Source: Saprospiraceae bacterium (GTDB taxonomy: Bacteria > Bacteroidota > Bacteroidia > Chitinophagales > Saprospiraceae). Taken from it: DNA of 64,000 bases. Both the position numbers and the translations under genes were made by a program. The DNA lies in the NCBI GenBank assembly GCA_020628095.1, contig JAHDFP010000008.1:92953-156952 (forward strand). The letters are read 5' to 3'. Below the pieces are notes generated by a model that was not told where the DNA came from, did no database searches, and worked only from the letters and a program-made list of their open reading frames with translations. Every line of letters begins with the position of its first letter. Position 1 is the stretch's first letter. This document shows positions 60,110 to 64,000 of this stretch, one piece after another.

Positions 60110-60505
60110 ATGGATACTAACGGAAAGATGATACGTGAGGCTAATAATGTCATGGGTGCACCACTGCAATCTTGTTGTACTGATCCTTTGACTGGTTTTT
60201 ATAGAGATGGATATTGCAATACAGGACGGACTGACTATGGGACGCATATCGTCTGTGCGTATATGACCGATGAGTTCTTGCAGTATAGCAAAAGTCGAGG
60301 CAATGATCTCATCACTCCTAATCCCGACTATCGTTTTCCAGGACTCAAAGCTGGGGACTGCTGGTGTCTATGCATCTCTCGCTGGCTGGAGGCGTATCAT
60401 GCCGATGTGGCACCCTTGGTTAACTTAGCCGCCACGCATGAGAAGGCTTTGGATTATGTTTCTTTAGAAATACTAAAAGAGTATGATGTTAATACACAGA
60501 AATAA
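60110..60505 (+). CDS. DUF2237 family protein
   Basis: 131 residues. It carries the DUF2237 hallmarks: SCCTDPLTGFYRDGYCNTGR, DYGTHIVCAYMTDEFLQYSK, then PNPDYRFPGLKAGDCWCLCI and a C-terminal TLATHEKALDYVSLE-like helix with a His. Several conserved cysteines suggest metal or redox binding, but the family has no known function. Its 3' end overlaps the M14 peptidase gene by 23 nt, so the two are translated from one transcript. Confidence 0.85.
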   Translation: MDTNGKMIREANNVMGAPLQSCCTDPLTGFYRDGYCNTGRTDYGTHIVCAYMTDEFLQYSKSRGNDLITPNPDYRFPGLKAGDCWCLCISRWLEAYHADVAPLVNLAATHEKALDYVSLEILKEYDVNTQK

Positions 60506-63026
60506 TAGTAAGAGTACGGTCACGTTGTTTATGGCAATGTGTCTCAGTATCACTACAGTATATGGACAGTTGCTATCACCCAATGATTTTTTGCCCCATG
60601 ATCTGGGTGAGCATTTTACACCACATCATCAGTTAGTCGATTACTATCAGCATGTCGCAGCCGAGAGCGACCATGTGCAGCTCATAGAGTATGGCAGGAC
60701 TAATCAGGGGAGACCCTTATTGGCAGCCTTCGTGTCGACACCAGATAATCTCAATAATCTCGAACCCATAAGAAAAAACAACCTCGCTAAGGCGGGAATG
60801 CCAGAGGGCGAAGCCTCCGCACACGAGGCCGTCATTGTCTGGCTTGGTTTTACTGTGCATGGTAACGAAGCGGCTGGCGCAGAATCATCTATGCGTGTCA
60901 TCCATAAGCTCGCCGATCCCGATAATGAGACTACTAAAGAATGGTTGCAAAACACAGTCGTTATCATAGACCCCTGCGTCAATCCTGATGGCTACTCTAG
61001 ATATACGCATTGGGTGCGGGATGTGACAGGTAGTAATATTATCACCGATCTGGATGACATCGAGCACCACGAGCCTTGGCCTGGCGGTCGTGTCAATCAT
61101 TATCTTTTTGATCTTAACAGAGATTGGGCATGGCAGACGCAGACAGAGACCAAGCATCGTATCAAACTATATAACCAATGGCTACCGCACATCGTGGCTG
61201 ACCTGCATGAGATGGGGCATAACAGTCCATATTATTTTGCACCTGCGGCTAGGCCATATCATAATTATATTACGGAGTGGCAGAGAGATTTTCAGGAAGA
61301 GATCGGTAAGAATCACGCCGGGCATTTTGATAAAAGGGGATGGTTGTATTACACCAAAGAAATCTTCGATCTCTTTTATCCAAGTTATGGAGACACCTAT
61401 CCGACCTTCAATGGTGCAATAGGGATGACTTACGAGCAGGGTGGTTCTGCGAGAGCAGGGCGAGCCGTCGAGGGTGACAATGGCGAGATATTGACACTCT
61501 ATGATCGTATAGATCACCATCGCGTGTCTGCGTTATCGACCGTCGAGGTGGCATCTAATAATGCGGAGCGTATAATAACAGAATTTGAAAATTTCTACAA
61601 AAAAAATGACAAGCTCGGTAAGTACAAGTCCTATATTATAAAAAGTGATAAGCAAAGCGCCAAGACGCAGGCGCTGGCTGATATGCTGACCGCACAGGGC
61701 ATTATCGTTCAGGTAGCCGATGCCAATTCATCATCTAAGGGATACAACTACTACACGCAAAAGGAATCTACTTTCTCCGTAGAATCTGGTGATCTCATTA
61801 TCTCTGCCGACCAACCCAAGTCTACTTTGCTGCAAGTGCTCTTAGACCCGACAGCAACGCTGGAGGATTCTTTGACTTATGACATCACGGCGTGGGCGCT
61901 GCCTTATGCTTACGGATTAGATGCGTACGCCAGTATGCAAGCGGTGAGTACAGTTGATGTTTATGAAAAGGCAATGGATAAAAGAGCGCCATTAGCGGAT
62001 AAGGCTTATGCCTATGTCATCCGACCTAATGGAATGGTGTCACAGAAGGCGATTATGCAGCTTTTGTCTAAGGGGGTCAAGGTGAGATATAATACGGTGG
62101 ATATAGAAATAGATGATCGCCAGTATCCGATGGGCTCATTTTTTATTCTCCGTGGTGATAACAAATCAGTTGAGGATGCTATGCAGTCCGCGATAACTTC
62201 CATGTCAGATCAGTGTGATATAGAATCGCTCAAGACAGGTTTTGCCATATCTGGTGCAGACCTCGGCAGTAACAAACTAAAGCTCATCAAGCAACCAAAA
62301 ATATTAGTCGTCTCTGGTGATAATGTCAGAGCCAATGCCTACGGTGAGGTCAAGTATTATTTTAACGAACTGCTGGATTATGATATGACGACGGTGGATA
62401 TCGGAGGATTGGGGCGCGTAAAATTGGATAAGTATAATACCATCATCTTACCTGATGGGCGTTATCGTCTGTCTGATGATTTGTTGGAGAGATTTAGTGA
62501 TTTTTGTAATCAAGGAGGTAAATTGATATTGATGGCTGGTGCCGTACCATCCGTGGCAGATAAGTCAGGATTCGCACTAAAGAGTTACGAAGAAGATGAT
62601 ATCAAATCCTCCGAAGAAAAAGAATCCAAACACGCCCGACTTGCCGCCCGATATAACCACTACTGCGATAGAGAGAGGAATAACATAAGCTCTTATATCC
62701 CTGGTGCCATATTCAAAAACGTCCTCGATGCATCACATCCGATGGCTTACGGCATGGGAACTCACTACTATAGCCTCAAAACCAATAGCCTTCGTTATCC
62801 CATGCTCACAGGCGCCAGCAATGTCGCCTATCTGGAAGGCGATCCTACCGTCATCGGCTTCGCTGGCTCAAAAATCAAAAAGAAACTATCCGATGCCATG
62901 ACCATCTCCGTACAATCCAAAGGTCGCGGTCAAGTCGTCTATATGGTGGACAATCCCTTGTTTCGGGCTTTTTGGTATAATGGGATGCAGATGTTTGGTA
63001 ATGCTCTTTTGTATGTGGGAGGGTAG
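60483..63026 (+). CDS. M14-family zinc carboxypeptidase
   Basis: An 847-residue secreted metallocarboxypeptidase. Signal peptide LFMAMCLSITTVYGQ. The zinc site is seen in GFTVHGNEAAGAESS (His126 and Glu129) and in VADLHEMGHNSPYYF (His242), with the presumed general base in GMTYEQGGSARAG. NRDWAWQTQTETK and the DPCVNPDGYSRY segment are further family landmarks. Residues ~380-847 form a C-terminal region of alpha/beta type (VVSGDNVRANAYGEVKYYF, LILMAGAVPSVADKSG), as in Bacteroidota homologues. It probably trims peptides in the periplasm or outside. It starts inside the DUF2237 gene. Confidence 0.88.
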   Translation: MMLIHRNNSKSTVTLFMAMCLSITTVYGQLLSPNDFLPHDLGEHFTPHHQLVDYYQHVAAESDHVQLIEYGRTNQGRPLLAAFVSTPDNLNNLEPIRKNNLAKAGMPEGEASAHEAVIVWLGFTVHGNEAAGAESSMRVIHKLADPDNETTKEWLQNTVVIIDPCVNPDGYSRYTHWVRDVTGSNIITDLDDIEHHEPWPGGRVNHYLFDLNRDWAWQTQTETKHRIKLYNQWLPHIVADLHEMGHNSPYYFAPAARPYHNYITEWQRDFQEEIGKNHAGHFDKRGWLYYTKEIFDLFYPSYGDTYPTFNGAIGMTYEQGGSARAGRAVEGDNGEILTLYDRIDHHRVSALSTVEVASNNAERIITEFENFYKKNDKLGKYKSYIIKSDKQSAKTQALADMLTAQGIIVQVADANSSSKGYNYYTQKESTFSVESGDLIISADQPKSTLLQVLLDPTATLEDSLTYDITAWALPYAYGLDAYASMQAVSTVDVYEKAMDKRAPLADKAYAYVIRPNGMVSQKAIMQLLSKGVKVRYNTVDIEIDDRQYPMGSFFILRGDNKSVEDAMQSAITSMSDQCDIESLKTGFAISGADLGSNKLKLIKQPKILVVSGDNVRANAYGEVKYYFNELLDYDMTTVDIGGLGRVKLDKYNTIILPDGRYRLSDDLLERFSDFCNQGGKLILMAGAVPSVADKSGFALKSYEEDDIKSSEEKESKHARLAARYNHYCDRERNNISSYIPGAIFKNVLDASHPMAYGMGTHYYSLKTNSLRYPMLTGASNVAYLEGDPTVIGFAGSKIKKKLSDAMTISVQSKGRGQVVYMVDNPLFRAFWYNGMQMFGNALLYVGG

Positions 63027-63249
63027 TTGTTTTAGTTTATAGTTATGAGTAACTAGTGTAAAGTGGGTTAAGTAAGAAACTTACTAACCTTAGAGAGTAG
63101 GTAGTGAGAGTTTACTTTTATAATTTTCGAGTTTTCAAATTGTTTTTTCATTTTGAGCTTGTTTACATAAGTTAACTTAGGATAATCGCTTTATCATATT
63201 CTTCTGTTCATTTTTTTCATTCGATAAAAAAACGAACCAAAAAAATCTT

Positions 63250-63315
63250 GTCGAATGTAAGGCTATACCCTGTGCCGCCCCCGCCACCCACAAACATTCG
63301 ACGGGCTCGGCTACC
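63250..63315. repeat. Dispersed repeat module B
   Basis: Begins CTTGTCGAATGTAAGGCTAT and ends CATTCGACGGGCTCGGCT. GTCGAATGT and ACATTCGAC are complementary, so it can fold into a hairpin. Other B copies are at 53335, 53605 and 63724. Confidence 0.8.
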
Positions 63316-63335
63316 TTGTTAATGTTGGACATATA

Positions 63336-63930
63336 TTTTTTCATCTCGACCTTGTGGAGAGATCTTCAGCATCTGCTGCTACTTCTCTTAAGATTTTTCG
63401 GCAAGCTCAAAATGAAAAAAAAATGTAAAGAAGCGGGTGGCGGGACAGGTACGCGGAGCGGTTTAGCTGTCCAAGCATTCCTGCCTGACTTACCCTCAGG
63501 TAGGCAGGTTTGGTTCGTTTTTTTGCGACTGAAAAAATGAACTAAAGGTATGAGTGGAAATCTCCGTTTTCAGTAAATAATGTCTTTTAGCAAACTGGTT
63601 AATACCTTAACAGCATAATTACTAAAAGCGAAACTTAAATACCGCCTTTATCCTATTCTTCCGTTCATTTTTTTCATTCGTAAAAAACAGCCTGTACTGA
63701 GCGGAGTCGAAGTGAACCCAAAAACCTGCCTGACTTATCGTCAGGTAGGCAGGAATCTTGTCGTCTCCGAGGCTCTACACTGCGCCGCCCCCGCCACCCA
63801 CAAACATTCGACGGGCTCGGCTTCTTTTTTAGGTTTCCTAATAATAGTTTTTCATCTCGACCTTGTGGAGAGATCTGCAGAGTTATATTTCAAGGACTTA
63901 AGATTTTTCGGCAAGCTCAAAATGAAAAGA
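63336..63930. repeat. ~595-bp composite direct repeat, copy 2
   Basis: Module order A (63336-63420), C (63431-63653), B (63724-63825), A (63849-63930), spaced as in copy 1 at 52949-53545. The start of the second A module is 513 nt after the first, against 514 nt in copy 1. Together the copies flank the 54046-63026 gene block in direct orientation. Confidence 0.85.
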
Positions 63931-63948
63931 TAGGGAATTGTGACTTTT

Positions 63949-64000
63949 GCTATTTGCTATTTGCTATTTGCTATTTGCTATTTGCTATTTGCTATTTGCT
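63949..64000. repeat. Heptamer tandem repeat (GCTATTT)n
   Basis: At least seven copies of GCTATTT, continuing past the window edge. It may expand or contract by slippage. Confidence 0.9.

Larger units (their letters stand above)
63027..64000. other. Repeat-rich intergenic end of window
   Basis: Holds the second ~595-bp composite repeat (63336-63930), a lone B-type module before it (63250-63315), and a 7-bp tandem repeat at the very end. I see no gene here. Confidence 0.75.

Noticed and set aside
1..64000. tRNA, rRNA or CRISPR loci
   Set aside because: I saw no cloverleaf with GTTCRANNC, no conserved rRNA segment and no spacer-repeat array on either strand.

Overview
The window looks like a Bacteroidota genome, most likely a gliding, Saprospiraceae-type bacterium. 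The evidence is: SprB-type repeats; lipoproteins with Bacteroidota-style signal peptides; -7 boxes of the TAnnTTTG type; almost no Shine-Dalgarno sequences; and Bacteroidota-style MurB, PurC, DUF2237 and M14 peptidase genes. This rests on reading the sequence, not on a database search.

Layout. (1) 1-23.9 kb, minus strand: a phage-derived structural gene set. In transcription order it has a giant Cys-rich protein, a lipoprotein, two SprB-repeat secreted proteins, a portal-like protein, a scaffold-like coiled-coil protein, a major-capsid-like protein (frameshifted near its 3' end), then connector and morphogenesis-type small genes that run out of the window on the left. Many of these proteins are unusually rich in cysteine. 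A four-gene block (8.0-12.8 kb: TPR protein, TrpF, membrane acyltransferase, flavin amine oxidase) sits between the portal and scaffold genes. (2) 24-43.7 kb: a mostly plus-strand accessory region. It holds a trypsin-like protease, an RloA/RloB (AbiL-like) ATPase-TOPRIM pair on the minus strand, two HEXXH metallopeptidases, a DUF2235 lipase, an outer-membrane phospholipase A, many small lipoproteins, and a Septu-like ATPase/HNH pair whose ATPase carries four N-terminal membrane helices. (3) 43.7-45.3 kb, minus: a small operon headed by an excisionase-type HTH gene, probably the early part of the phage-like element. (4) 45.6-52.7 kb, minus: patatin + membrane protein, an LRR-Roc-COR-TIR protein, a second patatin and an outer-membrane protein, which together look like an immune or conflict cassette. 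(5) 54-63 kb: ordinary chromosomal genes (TonB-like, MurB, a triplicated secreted protein, rhodanese, PurC, DUF2237, M14 peptidase). They are flanked by two ~595-bp direct repeats built from dispersed hairpin-rich modules.

The strongest unexplained signal is a promoter family. An almost invariant decamer AAYAAGTACC lies exactly 13 or 14 nt upstream of a TAnnTTTG-type -7 box in seven places. Six are in front of the transcription units of the phage-like element (HTH operon, giant-protein operon, portal operon, 114-aa gene, scaffold-capsid unit, tail-side operon). The seventh is in front of the RloA/RloB defence pair. I did not find it in front of the cargo genes, the plus-strand accessory genes or the chromosomal genes. 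This suggests one dedicated regulator or sigma factor runs a regulon that joins virion-type genes to a defence module.
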